Notes: a model not told the origin generated them from the letters alone. A stretch of 64,000 nt of DNA from Candidatus Gastranaerophilales bacterium (GCA_944325515.1 CALVAO010000001.1:124001-188000); one strand, 5' to 3'. Shown: positions 44,335 through 53,464, counted from the first letter of the stretch. Translations and numbers: made by a program.

Positions 44335-44354
44335 AAGCCGGTATATACCGGCTT
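44335..44354 (+). terminator. Short hairpin before purA
   Basis: AAGCCGGTA-TA-TACCGGCTT plus TTT lies 14 nt after the preceding stop and 24 nt before purA, so it may end the previous transcript or attenuate purA. Confidence 0.65.
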
Positions 44355-44378
44355 TTTAAATTTAAAATGGAGTTTGGA

Positions 44379-45665
44379 ATGAAAAATACTGTAGTAATCG
44401 GTGCACAATGGGGTGATGAAGGTAAAGCAAAAATTACGGATTTATTAGCGGAACAGGCAGACTTGATTATAAGATATCAAGGAGGTTGTAACGCCGGGCA
44501 TACGGTTTGTACTAACGGAAAAACATACAAATTCCATCTTATTCCCTCCGGAATTTTATATGACAAAACAGTGTGCTTTATTGGTGCGGGAACTGTTATA
44601 CATCCGGAGTCTTTTGAAAGAGAACTTAATGAACTAAAAGCAGAAGGGGTTGATTTTAAAAACTTGAAAATATCGCCTCTGGCTTCAATTACTATGCCGT
44701 ATCATATAGAAATCGACGGTTACAGCGAGGCTCATGCCGGTAAAGGCAAAATCGGAACAACAAAACGGGGAATTGGTCCTACATATACGGATAAAATGGG
44801 ACGCTGCGGTTTTAAAATACAAGATTTATATTCTTTTGAAGCTCTAAATGAAAAACTCGATTTAATACTACCATTGAAGAATAAAATGTTAAAGCATGTT
44901 TACGGGCTTGAAGGGTATTCAAAAGAGTGCATTATTTCACTTTGCGAAACATATGCAAAGCTATTTAAGCCTTATGTTTGTTTTGACTGGCAGGATATGC
45001 TGAACAGGTATAAAGACAGAACTATATTATTTGAAGGTGCACAGGGGGTTATGCTTGATGTAGATTATGGCACATATCCTTTTGTTACAAGTTCAAACCC
45101 GATTGGAGGCGGTGCGGCTGTAGGCAGCGGCTATGGACCTGCTATGATACAAGAGGTAATCGGGGTTTCTAAAGCCTATGTTACAAGAGTCGGTGAAGGA
45201 CCATTTGTAACAGAGCTCAATGATGAAACAGGAGAAAAAATCCAAAGAATCGGCAGAGAATTCGGAGTAACGACAGGAAGACCCAGACGCTGCGGATGGT
45301 TTGATTCTGTTATAATGAAATATGCAGTACTTGTCGGAGGGATTACGAAAGTTGCGCTGACAAAAATTGATGTGTTTGATACGTTTGATGAAATAAAAAT
45401 TTGTACTGCTTATAAAGATTGCAGGAATGACAGAGTCTACACCACTTATCCTACGGATGTATTTATTCATAAATATTTAGAGCCAATATACGAAACTATG
45501 CCCGGCTGGAAAACATCTTTAAGCGATATTCGTAACTATGAGGATTTGCCGGATAATGCAAAAAAATATATTGCAAAGGTCGAAGACTTAATCGGTGCGC
45601 CAATTGGTATTATTAGCGTAGGTCCGGATAGAGAACAGACTATATTTCTGCCGGAAAAAAGATAA
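44379..45665 (+). CDS. purA: Adenylosuccinate synthetase
   Basis: 428 residues, committed step of AMP synthesis. GAQWGDEGKAKITDLL with the catalytic Asp, GCNAGHTV, FIGAGTVIHPE, TTKRGIGPTYTDKMGR, FEGAQGVMLDVDYGTYPFVTSSNP in adjoining blocks, and TTGRPRRCGWFD are visible. The second in-frame ATG is chosen because GGAG overlaps the first. Confidence 0.96.
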   Translation: MKNTVVIGAQWGDEGKAKITDLLAEQADLIIRYQGGCNAGHTVCTNGKTYKFHLIPSGILYDKTVCFIGAGTVIHPESFERELNELKAEGVDFKNLKISPLASITMPYHIEIDGYSEAHAGKGKIGTTKRGIGPTYTDKMGRCGFKIQDLYSFEALNEKLDLILPLKNKMLKHVYGLEGYSKECIISLCETYAKLFKPYVCFDWQDMLNRYKDRTILFEGAQGVMLDVDYGTYPFVTSSNPIGGGAAVGSGYGPAMIQEVIGVSKAYVTRVGEGPFVTELNDETGEKIQRIGREFGVTTGRPRRCGWFDSVIMKYAVLVGGITKVALTKIDVFDTFDEIKICTAYKDCRNDRVYTTYPTDVFIHKYLEPIYETMPGWKTSLSDIRNYEDLPDNAKKYIAKVEDLIGAPIGIISVGPDREQTIFLPEKR

Positions 45666-45740
45666 AATCATCATAAAGTTATAGATTTTTCATAACTTTT
45701 GGTAATATATATAAGGCGTAAACAATTTTAAAATAAAAGT

Positions 45741-46070
45741 ATGGAAATTAGAATTTCTGATAAATACTTTATACTAACCCCGTTAACGCCCAAAATTGAC
45801 GCTTCATATTGCGAACGTCTTTTTTCTGAAGTGAATGAGAACTATTCATTTGAAATAGGAATCGATTTAAGCTGCGTTAATGACTGCACTATAGAATTTC
45901 TGGAAACTTTAAAGTTGTATAATAAGGTTAGTTTATTCAATATTCCTTCTAATATATTTGTGCTAATAAATATTATGAATATTGATAAGTTTGTAAAGAT
46001 ATTTGTTAGTGAATCCGATTTTAAAAGCGGGAAAAGAAGAATTTTGAACCGCCATTTCAGTGTAGTTTAG
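45741..46070 (+). CDS. STAS-domain-like protein
   Basis: 109 residues. The pattern ILTPLTPKIDASYCERLF, IGIDLSCVNDCTIEFLETL and VLINIMNIDKFVKIFVSE follows anti-sigma-factor antagonist STAS domains. The usual phosphorylated Ser in DSSG is replaced by DCTIEF, so regulation by phosphorylation may be lost. TAAAAT lies 6 nt before ATG with no ribosome site. A partner of the 9021 sigma factor is possible but unproven. Confidence 0.6.
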   Translation: MEIRISDKYFILTPLTPKIDASYCERLFSEVNENYSFEIGIDLSCVNDCTIEFLETLKLYNKVSLFNIPSNIFVLINIMNIDKFVKIFVSESDFKSGKRRILNRHFSVV

Positions 46071-46162
46071 TTTAATTTTTATTCACAGGGTTGAAAAATT
46101 GTTGTGTTTGTATTAATATATGCATGACATAAATTCTGTATAGTTATTTATCCAAACCGGAG

Positions 46163-46270
46163 TGCGGGGAATACTAAGAAGAGTCGCCTAACAAGTTTTT
46201 GGTGCAAGGTAACAAAAAATTTAGGAAAGAGGTCTTAATAGGAACCAAACGAGAACATAGCGAAACCGCA
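46163..46270 (+). other. Structured 5-prime leader of the SLT gene
   Basis: TGCGG (46163-46167) can pair with CCGCA (46266-46270), closing about 108 nt. Inside, CCTAA (46187-46191) pairs with TTAGG (46221-46225) and TTTTTG (46196-46201) with CAAAAA (46213-46218). The leader lies 58 nt before the SLT start. It does not match a riboswitch class I can name. Confidence 0.35.
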
Positions 46271-46327
46271 GGGAGGATTTTGAGAATGGTATACAGAATC
46301 CAATTTACAAATAATAAGAGGATTTCA

Positions 46328-46942
46328 ATGATTAGAAAAACAGTCTTAACAACTATTGCATTGCTCGGATTGCTATGCGTTAGGGTGCAAGCTGCTCCGA
46401 CACCGGAAAATGTAATTAAAGAAACTATAGTAAAACATTCTTTGGAAATGGATGTGGATCCTGCGTTAGCTTTAAGCATTGCTAAAAAAGAATCCGGATT
46501 TAAACATGAATTAAGGAGTCCTTACGGTGCAGTGGGAGTTTTCCAGCTGCTTCCATCAACAGCAAACAGAATGGGCTTTAATCCATATTACTTAAGCGAG
46601 AATATTAAAGCAGGACTTACATATTATAAAATGATGTACAAGATGTTCGGTTCAACAGAACTTGCTCTTGCTGCATATAATGCCGGTCCGGGAAATGTAA
46701 AAAAGTTTGGAGGGACAATTCCTCCGTATAGTGAAACAAGACGCTTTGTAAATCAGATTATGCTTGAATACAACAGGCAAAAAACAAATCCGGATCCTGC
46801 TATCGCAAAAGTAAAACAGGCAACGGCAAAATTGCCGGATGAAAAGACCGAGGTAAAAAATACGCCTAAACCTATTGAGCTTCCAAATCTTAAAGAAATT
46901 CCGGAAATAAAACATTCAGATCCGGTTATGGAAATTCTATAG
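46328..46942 (+). CDS. Secreted lytic transglycosylase (SLT/LysM-less)
   Basis: 204 residues. A signal peptide covers about 1-22 (TVLTTIALLGLLCVRVQA). The SLT domain has catalytic Glu in IAKKESGFKHELRSP, GAVGVFQLLPSTA, and ALAAYNAGPGNVKKFGG. It would cleave murein in the periplasm. The ATG after GAGG is chosen; an upstream frame lies in the leader. Confidence 0.9.
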   Translation: MIRKTVLTTIALLGLLCVRVQAAPTPENVIKETIVKHSLEMDVDPALALSIAKKESGFKHELRSPYGAVGVFQLLPSTANRMGFNPYYLSENIKAGLTYYKMMYKMFGSTELALAAYNAGPGNVKKFGGTIPPYSETRRFVNQIMLEYNRQKTNPDPAIAKVKQATAKLPDEKTEVKNTPKPIELPNLKEIPEIKHSDPVMEIL

Positions 46943-46950
46943 TATAAATA

Positions 46951-46979
46951 AAAAACCTCTCTTTTTATGAGAGGTTTTT
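46951..46979. terminator. Bidirectional terminator
   Basis: AAAAACCTCTC pairs with GAGAGGTTTTT around a 7-nt loop, between the SLT gene and the convergent sugar transferase. Confidence 0.85.
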
Positions 46980-46984
46980 TTATT

Positions 46985-48331
46985 CTATTTACATCTGCCA
47001 CTCAATACTTTTGCAAAATATTGAACAAGTATTGTAAATTCCCAAAGAATGTGCCTGTGTTTTATATAATACAAATCGTATTCCAATCTTTCTTCTGCAG
47101 AAGGTTCACAAGAATTTACCTGCTGCCATCCGCACCATCCCGGACGAACCCAGTTGCGGCATTCCCAGAAAGGAATTCTTTCTTTGTTTTCATAGTAGAC
47201 TTCTTCTCTAACAGGACGCGGTCCAACAAGGCTCATTTCACCGCGCAGCACATTTATCATCTGCGGCAGTTCGTCAATATGGAATTTTCTTAAAATTTTA
47301 CAAAACGGCATAATTCTTTTGTCATCATACTTAACTTCGTTTATATCTTCATCAAAATCTTCGCTCACAGTATCTTGATACATTGTTCTGAATTTAAGCA
47401 TTTTAAAAGGTTTGCCGAATTTACCGATTCTTGTTTGTGTATAGAATACCGGTCCAAAGTCTGACAGCTTAATACCTACTGCTGCTATTAGCGAGAGCGG
47501 AGAGGTAATTATCATTATAAGTATTGATGCAATTATATCGCAAAACCTCTTTATATATGCAAACAGAAGAGCCTTTTTCTTTACGCATGAATAAAAGAGC
47601 CAGTTTACCGTCATTTTTGAAACAAGGTACCTATGTGTAATTTTTTCATAGAATTTAGGCATTCTCCAGACTTTAACACCCAGAGGAATTCCTTTTACTA
47701 AATCTGTAAGTATAGAAGCATCCATTCTTGATTTAACTGCAATAATAACAAGTTTTACATTGTTGTCTTTAATAACAGCTTCAGAATCGCATGTCAGTCC
47801 TAAAATTGGAATTGAAGAGTCCTCGTCTTCTATAGTATTCATATTGTCATCAAGAAATCCTACAACTTTCATTCCAAGCTCCGGACAAGCTTGAATTTTT
47901 TCTGCAATAAGTTTTCCATCCTGCCCTGCACCTACTATAAGAACATTCTTTACGGACTTGAAAACCTTGCCGAATAATAAAAATATTAGTCTAAAAATCA
48001 AAAGAGCTGTATATATTCCTATTGCATTTATTGCGAGCAAAATAAAAGTTATAATATTAAATCCGAGCAATATCAACGGGATGCCGGAAATAACAGCGGA
48101 TATCGCCACCCCTTCAAATAAAAAATACAAATCTTTAATATCATATTTTCTTATTCTGTAGAAACCTTTGGAATATAAAATGAAAAAGTTAACTATTAAA
48201 AACCACAGAACAATTAATATCAGCACCGTAAAAGAATTAACAAAGTTAACAAAAGTGAACATTGACATAAAAGTAATAATCAATGCATCAATAATAGCTA
48301 GTACATACACAGATTTTGATATTGCCGGCAT
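46985..48331 (-). CDS. Polyprenyl-phosphate glycosyl-1-phosphate transferase (WbaP/ExoY type)
   Basis: 448 residues. Four N-terminal membrane helices (1-120) precede a CoA-binding-like domain (VLIVGAGQDGKLIAEKI), a fifth helix, and the catalytic C-terminus with MLKFRTMYQD, RKFHIDELPQMINVLRGEMSLVGPRP in adjoining blocks, and WVRPGWCGW. It starts lipid-linked exopolysaccharide or O-antigen synthesis. Confidence 0.92.
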   Translation of the reverse strand: MPAISKSVYVLAIIDALIITFMSMFTFVNFVNSFTVLILIVLWFLIVNFFILYSKGFYRIRKYDIKDLYFLFEGVAISAVISGIPLILLGFNIITFILLAINAIGIYTALLIFRLIFLLFGKVFKSVKNVLIVGAGQDGKLIAEKIQACPELGMKVVGFLDDNMNTIEDEDSSIPILGLTCDSEAVIKDNNVKLVIIAVKSRMDASILTDLVKGIPLGVKVWRMPKFYEKITHRYLVSKMTVNWLFYSCVKKKALLFAYIKRFCDIIASILIMIITSPLSLIAAVGIKLSDFGPVFYTQTRIGKFGKPFKMLKFRTMYQDTVSEDFDEDINEVKYDDKRIMPFCKILRKFHIDELPQMINVLRGEMSLVGPRPVREEVYYENKERIPFWECRNWVRPGWCGWQQVNSCEPSAEERLEYDLYYIKHRHILWEFTILVQYFAKVLSGRCK

Positions 48332-48433
48332 AAACTCTCCTTGGTTAAAAGACTCTTAACTTACTTATTATAACATATTTGAGCCAAATATAACAGAGAG
48401 AAAATAAATAACAGGTTTTGAAACAAAAAAAAT

Positions 48434-48451
48434 AACCGGTAAAAACCGGTT
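48434..48451 (-). terminator. Terminator of the 48575 gene
   Basis: On the minus strand AACCGG-N6-CCGGTT is followed by ATTTTTTTTG. Confidence 0.65.
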
Positions 48452-48574
48452 TATATGTTCTTCCCAAATATTTAACTTTTAATAAATACCCCAAATTAAA
48501 AATAATTGGAACCAAATTTTAACAGAACTTCATAATATTTATGAACTAAGAAATGTTGCGTAATAATTTAATAT

Positions 48575-49255
48575 TTAACACTTGTAGCGTTTTGATTTTA
48601 AATTCATAAATTGTCTTAGCTTAGAGAGGTTTTTAAAATTTTTAAATGCTACAAAATTTTCGGCTTCTTCATATATATATTTCACGGCTTCATCCATTAA
48701 ATCATTTTCTATTAACTTATTTTTAATAGCTTCCATGTTAGGGTTACAAGTAAAATTACCCACAGAACTAGTATTAAATAAGCCGTGAAATTCATTATAA
48801 AGATTTACTTTGTTAGTACCATTTAAATTTTCAACCATTGAACACAGTACATCAAAAAGTATTGAATTGTTAATACCATCTATTTTTTCTTTTACCCTAG
48901 AATCATTAATACAATGCTTTTCAGTAAATTTTTGTACCATATCTCTATTTAAAAGCCTCTCTTCTATAGTAGGAGCACCACTCCACCTTCCAGTCTTAGC
49001 TAACATATCTAATACAGGTATGTACATTGTAATTGCTAGCTCTTGTAAATCATTAATAGTTTCTTTCGCTTTTTGTAACTCTAGCCCGTCTTTGGTAACT
49101 TTAAGCACATTTAAGTTAGATATTAATTCTTTTATTTGTTTATGAAACAAAATTGCAGTTATTAAAAATACAAAAGACCAGTGTTTTAATAAATCTACAA
49201 AGATAAAAAATGCCATAGAAAATATTTGTTGTATTGAATGAAAAACTGGTTCCAT
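48575..49255 (-). CDS. Membrane-anchored protein of accessory cluster
   Basis: 226 residues. One strong membrane segment at about 22-40 (HWSFVFLITAILF) is followed by KQIKELISNLNVLKVTKDGLEL and a long cytosolic helical domain. No known family. It is divergent from the 49413 operon, with palindromes between them, so the two units may be controlled together. Possibly a membrane effector or sensor. Confidence 0.6.
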   Translation of the reverse strand: MEPVFHSIQQIFSMAFFIFVDLLKHWSFVFLITAILFHKQIKELISNLNVLKVTKDGLELQKAKETINDLQELAITMYIPVLDMLAKTGRWSGAPTIEERLLNRDMVQKFTEKHCINDSRVKEKIDGINNSILFDVLCSMVENLNGTNKVNLYNEFHGLFNTSSVGNFTCNPNMEAIKNKLIENDLMDEAVKYIYEEAENFVAFKNFKNLSKLRQFMNLKSKRYKC

Positions 49256-49300
49256 ACTCCTCCTTTTTTTAGTATTGTATCATAATTAATATAGCATATC

Positions 49301-49388
49301 CTTAGAATTTCTAAGAATTTTAAAAAATTAAAATATTATTAATTTAGTCATTGTTTCTATAAAGCTTTGCTATACTTTTCTTAGAAAA
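49301..49388. promoter_or_regulatory. Two related palindromes in the divergent promoter
   Basis: CTTAGAA-T-TTCTAAG (49301-49315) and TTTTC-TTA-GAAAA (49376-49388) share CTTAGAA. The second directly follows TATACT (49371-49376), a likely -10 of the plus-strand operon. Confidence 0.4.
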
Positions 49389-49412
49389 CATGTTGAATAA
49401 GGGGTAAATGCA

Positions 49413-50000
49413 ATGAATACAGTAAATTTTACATTAGAAGAAAAAGAAAAATACATTGATAAACTTTTACTTTTTTTCAAAGAAGAGATTGAAAATGTAG
49501 GTTCTAAGATTGACCAAATTTGGTTTAATTTTCATACTAAATGTGCATCTTGGGATGAAGAAGATGGCGAAGATTTTATAAAGTTTAAAGAAATATCTTC
49601 TTTGTCAAACGCTGAGATAAATAAAATTATAAATATATGTATTTCAAATGAATATTTGTCTGGCAGACCGCATAGGTTGCAATTAACAAGGCAAGGGTAT
49701 GCAAGAGCTAATTCTGTAGAGAAAGCAAAACTATATAAACCTAATGAGTCTAATGCGAATTTTAATTTTCATGGAACAGTTAATCTTAATAACTCTCAAA
49801 TAGGTAATAACAATCAATTACAAATACATATTGTAAATGATTTAGAAAATTTACTTAAATATATCGAAAACTCATCAGCTACGACTGATGAAAAAAAAGA
49901 AGCTAAGAATTTGTTATTGGCATTTATGAAGCATCCGCTTATTACTAATACAGTTGGTAAAGTTCTTGACCTTTTAATAAAATCACACTTTGGAGGCTAA
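49413..50000 (+). CDS. Winged-helix-like protein with SQIGNNN motif
   Basis: 195 residues. The N-terminal half resembles a winged helix (INICISNEYLSG, RLQLTRQGYARA). The centre has NFNFHGTVNLNNSQIGNNN, a short beta motif that I associate with proteins of bacterial conflict loci. A helical C-terminus follows. AGGGG precedes the ATG. First of three genes ending with an AlbA_2 protein. Function unknown. Confidence 0.6.
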   Translation: MNTVNFTLEEKEKYIDKLLLFFKEEIENVGSKIDQIWFNFHTKCASWDEEDGEDFIKFKEISSLSNAEINKIINICISNEYLSGRPHRLQLTRQGYARANSVEKAKLYKPNESNANFNFHGTVNLNNSQIGNNNQLQIHIVNDLENLLKYIENSSATTDEKKEAKNLLLAFMKHPLITNTVGKVLDLLIKSHFGG

Positions 50001-50001
50001 T

Positions 50002-50253
50002 ATGAAAAAGATGGATAAGACAACTAGCATCAATCTTGAATGTGTTTTTTGTAATTCTTTGGAGTTTGAATTACCGTATGAAGGATATGTGCCTTATGAA
50101 GGAGAAATGATAAAGTGCTCAAACTGCGGTAAACTAAATGATTATTCTTCAATAAAAGAAGTGGCAATCGAAGCAGGGACAAAAGAACTCACACAATATG
50201 CACATGCTGAAATAGAAAAAGAATTAAAAAAAATGTTAAAAAAATTTAAATAG
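50002..50253 (+). CDS. Small zinc-ribbon protein
   Basis: 83 residues. CVFCNSLEFEL and IKCSNCGKLNDY give a CxxC-CxxC zinc ribbon at about 15-50, followed by a charged helix. The ATG 1 nt after the preceding stop is chosen because TTTGGAGG sits 5 nt before it. Likely an accessory nucleic-acid or protein-binding factor. Confidence 0.7.
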   Translation: MKKMDKTTSINLECVFCNSLEFELPYEGYVPYEGEMIKCSNCGKLNDYSSIKEVAIEAGTKELTQYAHAEIEKELKKMLKKFK

Positions 50254-50262
50254 TGGGTTATT

Positions 50263-51414
50263 ATGCTTTGGGATAAATTATCAGCATCTGTGGAAAATGA
50301 TTACATTGATTTTAAGCGGGATTGGTACACTAAAGATAAGCTTGGTGAAGTTAATTTAGTACATGATATTTTGTGCATGAGTAACTCTTTATCAGACAGT
50401 GCAGATAGATATATCGTAATAGGCGTTGAAGTTGATAAAACTAATGGTTTAAAGCATATAACTGACGTCTTAAAAGATGTTAATAATCGTCAAAGTGCTG
50501 ATTTAATACAAACATTACGAAATTATATGTCAGTTATTCCAAATATTGAATTAATCAGAGAACAAACCGATTGCGGTTTTATTGATATTATAAAAATTAT
50601 GCCAGTTGCTAGGGAATTGCCGTATGTTTTGAATAAAGAGTGCCAAGCACAGAAACCTGATGGCAAAAAAGTTACAGTTAGGAAAGAATGGATATATTCA
50701 CGAAATTCAGATAGAAATACTCCCAAAGATGAGTGTTGCACAAAAGCAGAATTAGAAGAATTATTTGCACGCAAGCGGGGAGAACATCTTCCTGTATTAG
50801 AAAGGTTCTCAATGTATCTTGATGATATCCATAATTGGAAACATCCGAAAAGTGAATATGAAATAGCCGAAAGCGAAACCGCATATTACTACTCTCTGAA
50901 TCATAAATTTAAAATTGTAAGAAGTAATAGGGATTTAGACAAAACAATATCACTATCACTTGCTAATTCTTATGATGAACTTCTTACTGATACATGTATA
51001 GGTGTAGATTATTGGAATTATCGCAATACGCAAAATTATTGCTACGATGACAGTATCAATTTATTCAATGTAGAACTATGGGCTGATAATACGCTTATAG
51101 AAGTTTTTAATATTACAGAAATATTTATTAAGCATTTTAATTACGATAGGTATTATGGTTCTTACTATGTGCCTAATCGAATGCATTTGATTGAAAGTAA
51201 CATAGCTATTAACAATATTAGCGACATAGAAAAACTACTAGTTTGGAAAATATGTAAACTACTTTTTCATTTTAACTTATATGATGGCTGTAATTTAGTT
51301 ACAGACGATGCTTCAAGAATATTAGAAATATTAAACTATGACTATTTGCAAAATCCGAGAGAATATCGTAAACGAAATGAAGATTGGCTTTATCAACCAA
51401 TTAAAATTAAATAG
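50263..51414 (+). CDS. AlbA_2 (Schlafen-type) domain protein
   Basis: 383 residues. SVENDYIDFKRDWYTK near 9-24 carries the E...DFK motif of AlbA_2 domains, followed by VHDILCMSNSL and DRYIVIGVEV, as in Schlafen-like nucleic-acid-binding or nuclease proteins. The C-terminal 200 residues match nothing I know. It lies 9 nt after the zinc-ribbon gene, in one operon. A defence role is plausible but unproven. Confidence 0.7.
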   Translation: MLWDKLSASVENDYIDFKRDWYTKDKLGEVNLVHDILCMSNSLSDSADRYIVIGVEVDKTNGLKHITDVLKDVNNRQSADLIQTLRNYMSVIPNIELIREQTDCGFIDIIKIMPVARELPYVLNKECQAQKPDGKKVTVRKEWIYSRNSDRNTPKDECCTKAELEELFARKRGEHLPVLERFSMYLDDIHNWKHPKSEYEIAESETAYYYSLNHKFKIVRSNRDLDKTISLSLANSYDELLTDTCIGVDYWNYRNTQNYCYDDSINLFNVELWADNTLIEVFNITEIFIKHFNYDRYYGSYYVPNRMHLIESNIAINNISDIEKLLVWKICKLLFHFNLYDGCNLVTDDASRILEILNYDYLQNPREYRKRNEDWLYQPIKIK

Positions 51415-51437
51415 TAGTAATATAAAAATATAATAAA

Positions 51438-52982
51438 TTATTTAATGAAATAATATTCTTTTTTCTGTACTCTATTCCAATATTCCGCCTGCGGAACTTC
51501 TTTGAATTTGTAAATTTTTCTATTAACTCCAAGGGTATTTGTATAAGTATAATAACCATCAAAAACTATAACCATACCTTCTCTTAACCATTCATCGTCA
51601 ACGAATTGTCTTTTTGTTGCTACAAAAACAGTTCTTGGATTTGATAATCTTGTCACATCTGTTGTTAATAATACTCCACCCGAAACTGACTGAAGAACCT
51701 TTGCCCCTGCCTGTGATGTGATTATATAAATTCCATTCTTCTGTGGTTGTTTTGCCGTTTGCCATCCCCAAAGAATTTCACGAAAATCCATGTTGTCAAT
51801 AAAATAAGGTGTTGTAACTTTAGGTGCAGATTGCTTTTGTTTCGTTTCGTAGGCAACACTATAATCTTTAATTTCTTTAGCCATTGCCGTCCAAGTATTA
51901 ATAGAGTGTTTTCTACTCTCAATTTCATTTATAAAATAATTGCTATTTTCAACTTTTGCCGAAGTGATATAATTAAATACTTCTTTTTCGGATGCTGAAT
52001 TATCTAATTCTCCGTAGGAAACTAAAATATTTTTAACCGTTTCAATTTCCCATTTATTTAATTCTTTATACTGGCTAATAAATGTATTAATTCCATCGTA
52101 TAAGTTCTTATTAAATTTCATATTGTTCTTATTTGATTTAAATTCTAAATAAGGCTTTTGAAGTTTTTGAATATCTTCTTCAGCGATTTCTTTATTAGTC
52201 ATGCCATTTGTACGGTCATAATCAGGATTAAAAGTATTGAAGTATTCTGCTAAAACTTTTTCTTTTGGATTATCTTGAGAAAAAGCAAGCATAGCCTTGC
52301 TTAAAACCCAGCCTTTTTCGGCTTTCTTTACCTCATTTGCATAATAACTTTGAGGGGTTAATCTATAATTTTTCACATTATTGTTTTGCAAATCTGTAAC
52401 TTCCAGCTCCAGTTTTTTATTATTTAGCAACTTTTCGCATTCCGCAACAGTTAACTCTTTTGTTGATTTGTTGTTTATTTTTAGAATTATTGTATTCTTT
52501 TGTATTCCTGCAATTTCAGCAGGCGAACCTTTTTCTACGCTAGTTATTATTAAAGGCATATTTAAGTCTAAGTCGTATTTATAAATACCCAACCCCACCC
52601 CTTTTGTTTTAGGGACATATTTTATAATATTTGAAAAACCTTCTTCATTGGCAAGTGTTAATCTAACAGCGTTTTGATTATAAATGTTTTGTATTGGAGA
52701 GATAAATAATTCTATTCGTGTACGGTTGTTTAGCAATTCCAAACAATCTTGGTTGGTTAAGTCTTTAGTTATCTTTCCATCAATGCTTATAATATACCAA
52801 TTTAACGGAATATTTGCTTTTTCAGCAGGTGAATTAGGCTGAATACTTCTTATCTGTAAAGGTGCAAAAAGGTTTTCCACTCCACCTTTTCTTATCGCCT
52901 CAATTCCTAAACCACATTCTTGAGCATTTGCGATATTTGAAATAATCAGAAAAATAAAGCTAGTTAAAATAAATTTTTTCAT
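51438..52982 (-). CDS. Exported protein with two PDZ domains
   Basis: 514 residues. The signal peptide is about 1-20 (ILTSFIFLIISNIANA). PDZ-like units occur at about 25-105 (SIQPNSPAEKANIPLN) and 125-200 (SVEKGSPAEIAGIQKN), each followed by a CLELL/CEKLL helix. The rest has no protease motif. The ATG after GGGGG is chosen. The C-terminal 100 residues may form a beta domain (KNGIYIITSQAG). Divergent from 53090. Confidence 0.75.
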   Translation of the reverse strand: MKKFILTSFIFLIISNIANAQECGLGIEAIRKGGVENLFAPLQIRSIQPNSPAEKANIPLNWYIISIDGKITKDLTNQDCLELLNNRTRIELFISPIQNIYNQNAVRLTLANEEGFSNIIKYVPKTKGVGLGIYKYDLDLNMPLIITSVEKGSPAEIAGIQKNTIILKINNKSTKELTVAECEKLLNNKKLELEVTDLQNNNVKNYRLTPQSYYANEVKKAEKGWVLSKAMLAFSQDNPKEKVLAEYFNTFNPDYDRTNGMTNKEIAEEDIQKLQKPYLEFKSNKNNMKFNKNLYDGINTFISQYKELNKWEIETVKNILVSYGELDNSASEKEVFNYITSAKVENSNYFINEIESRKHSINTWTAMAKEIKDYSVAYETKQKQSAPKVTTPYFIDNMDFREILWGWQTAKQPQKNGIYIITSQAGAKVLQSVSGGVLLTTDVTRLSNPRTVFVATKRQFVDDEWLREGMVIVFDGYYTYTNTLGVNRKIYKFKEVPQAEYWNRVQKKEYYFIK

Positions 52983-53010
52983 TAAACCCCCATATTGCAT
53001 ATCCACATGT

Positions 53011-53059
53011 TACAAATTTAAACTGTATTGTCAAGCTAAAACTACATTTTAAATTTGTA
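53011..53059. promoter_or_regulatory. Shared operator, copy 1
   Basis: TACAAATTTAAA (53011-53022) and TTTAAATTTGTA (53048-53059) are perfect 12-bp inverted arms. The right side (53031-53059) matches 54578-54606 at 24 of 29 positions. It lies between the PDZ gene and the 53090 gene. Confidence 0.6.
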
Positions 53060-53089
53060 TTTATAACTAAAGTAGTGTAATATATTAGT

Positions 53090-53464
53090 ATGACTTATTC
53101 ATTAGAAGATTTTACAAATTATATCAGTAGTAAGACTTGGAAAAATGCAAAGACTTTTGAAAACTTTGCTCCGCATGAATACATTTTAAGTTTTCCTTGT
53201 GAAAAAACAAAAACTGAGGGGAAATGCACAAATAACTGCGACATCTGCAAAGCTGAACGAAAGGCCTTTGAGGATGCTGTTATATTTATTCGACAAAACG
53301 GCGAACGAGCAAAATTTCAAAAACGCATTTACACAATGCTTTGTATCGAAGATTATCAATACTGGACGATGGGAGACCCGCTTGAAACTACTTGGGTACT
53401 TAATAAAGCTTTAATTAATGACCCTCGCTGTAAAGTAAAAACATACTGGCTTGATAGAGCCTAA
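53090..53464 (+). CDS. Small Cys-containing protein, unknown
   Basis: 124 residues. CEKTKTEGKCTNNCDICK could bind zinc, and the end has YQYWTMGDPLETTWVLNKA, a pattern I have a vague sense of from small proteins near restriction genes, without a name. There is no ribosome site; TAATAT lies 6 nt before ATG, suggesting a leaderless mRNA. It overlaps the nuclease gene tail to tail by 4 bp. Confidence 0.6.
   Translation: MTYSLEDFTNYISSKTWKNAKTFENFAPHEYILSFPCEKTKTEGKCTNNCDICKAERKAFEDAVIFIRQNGERAKFQKRIYTMLCIEDYQYWTMGDPLETTWVLNKALINDPRCKVKTYWLDRA

Noticed and set aside
46086-46327. c-di-AMP (ydaO) or c-di-GMP riboswitch before the SLT gene
   Set aside because: The conserved blocks expected for these classes are absent or in the wrong order; kept only as an unclassified structured leader.
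48332-48574. Left attachment site carrying a duplicated tRNA-Glu end
   Set aside because: Only a short TACCCC-AA similarity near 48487 was found, which is not distinguishable from chance.
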